This document shows positions 63,954-64,000 of a stretch of DNA of 64,000 nt, in pieces; position 1 is the stretch's first letter; each line of letters begins with the position of its first letter. A program made the translations under genes and the position numbers. The DNA lies in assembly GCA_965140365.1 (NCBI GenBank), contig OZ223196.1; one strand, given 5' to 3'. The notes under the pieces were generated by a model that saw only the letters and a program-made list of their open reading frames with translations, was not told the origin of the DNA and did no database searches. This DNA is from Hydrogenovibrio sp965140365. Lineage in GTDB: Bacteria > Pseudomonadota > Gammaproteobacteria > Thiomicrospirales > Thiomicrospiraceae.

Positions 63954-64000
63954 ATGAGTACAGTACAAGATTATCCTTCACGTCTTTCTGATCCAGCATC
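63954..64000 (+). CDS. cbbS: Form I RubisCO small subunit, 5' end
   Basis: The window ends after 15 complete codons. ATG 63954 follows AGGAG, 27 bases after cbbL. The product start STVQDYPSRLSDPAS resembles CbbS N-termini. Position after cbbL makes the identity nearly certain. Confidence 0.9.
   Translation, partial: MSTVQDYPSRLSDPA

Overview
The window looks like a chromosomal segment of a sulfur-oxidising, autotrophic gammaproteobacterium of the Hydrogenovibrio / Thiomicrospira / Thiomicrorhabdus group. The main evidence is the right end: form II RubisCO (cbbM) with cbbQ and cbbO runs one way, form I RubisCO (cbbL and the start of cbbS) runs the other, and two LysR-type CbbR regulators lie between them. 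A beta-carbonic anhydrase and a YeeE/YedE sulfur-compound transporter lie close by. The genus is an inference; no rRNA gene is present to confirm it.

Layout. 1-2888: 3' end of a GspN-like secretion gene, a lipoprotein subtilase and a small exported protein that resembles a detached subtilase propeptide. 2925-9797: a metal-uptake cluster (TonB receptor, binding protein, FecCD permease, ATPase) with a cysteine-free FmdE-like protein and two paralogous amidotransferase-fold proteins. 9840-17682: housekeeping genes (purine permease, ubiB-ubiJ-ubiE, DUF971, hslU, dapF, DUF484). 17674-25327: a second TonB receptor paired with a large lipoprotein, an XRE regulator, a diguanylate cyclase, MarC and a nitroreductase. 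25396-27535: xerC, hslV and a YqhA-like protein. 27708-45683: a WYL regulator, two tiny membrane proteins, an exported HIRAN protein, a complete type I-C cas operon (cas3-5-8c-7-4-1-2) and a CRISPR array of 122 repeats by my count. 45684-46228: a small membrane ORF and a tRNA-like structure. 46229-54403: flavin reductase-like protein, YdcF, a PAS-GGDEF protein, clpB behind a sigma-32-like promoter, a Fur-box-linked Cys-rich protein, YeeE/YedE and carbonic anhydrase. 54525-64000: the two RubisCO clusters.

How the genes fit together. Two iron or metal acquisition loci each have a Fur-like operator, and a third Fur-like site precedes the Cys-rich protein. The cbb genes form a CO2-fixation region with separate activases and regulators. 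The CRISPR-Cas locus is more AT-rich than its flanks and reads as an acquired defence island that has stayed active long enough to record the same targets more than once.

The strongest unexplained signal is a palindrome, CAGGCCTG (often CCAGGCCTGG), which I found 18 times where about one is expected by chance. It forms the core of several terminators and also lies inside genes in different reading frames, often near the 5' end. Other points of interest are the split of hslV from hslU, which a single inversion would repair; the detached propeptide; repeated spacers with variable ends; and a long palindromic element between cbbQ and cbbO.
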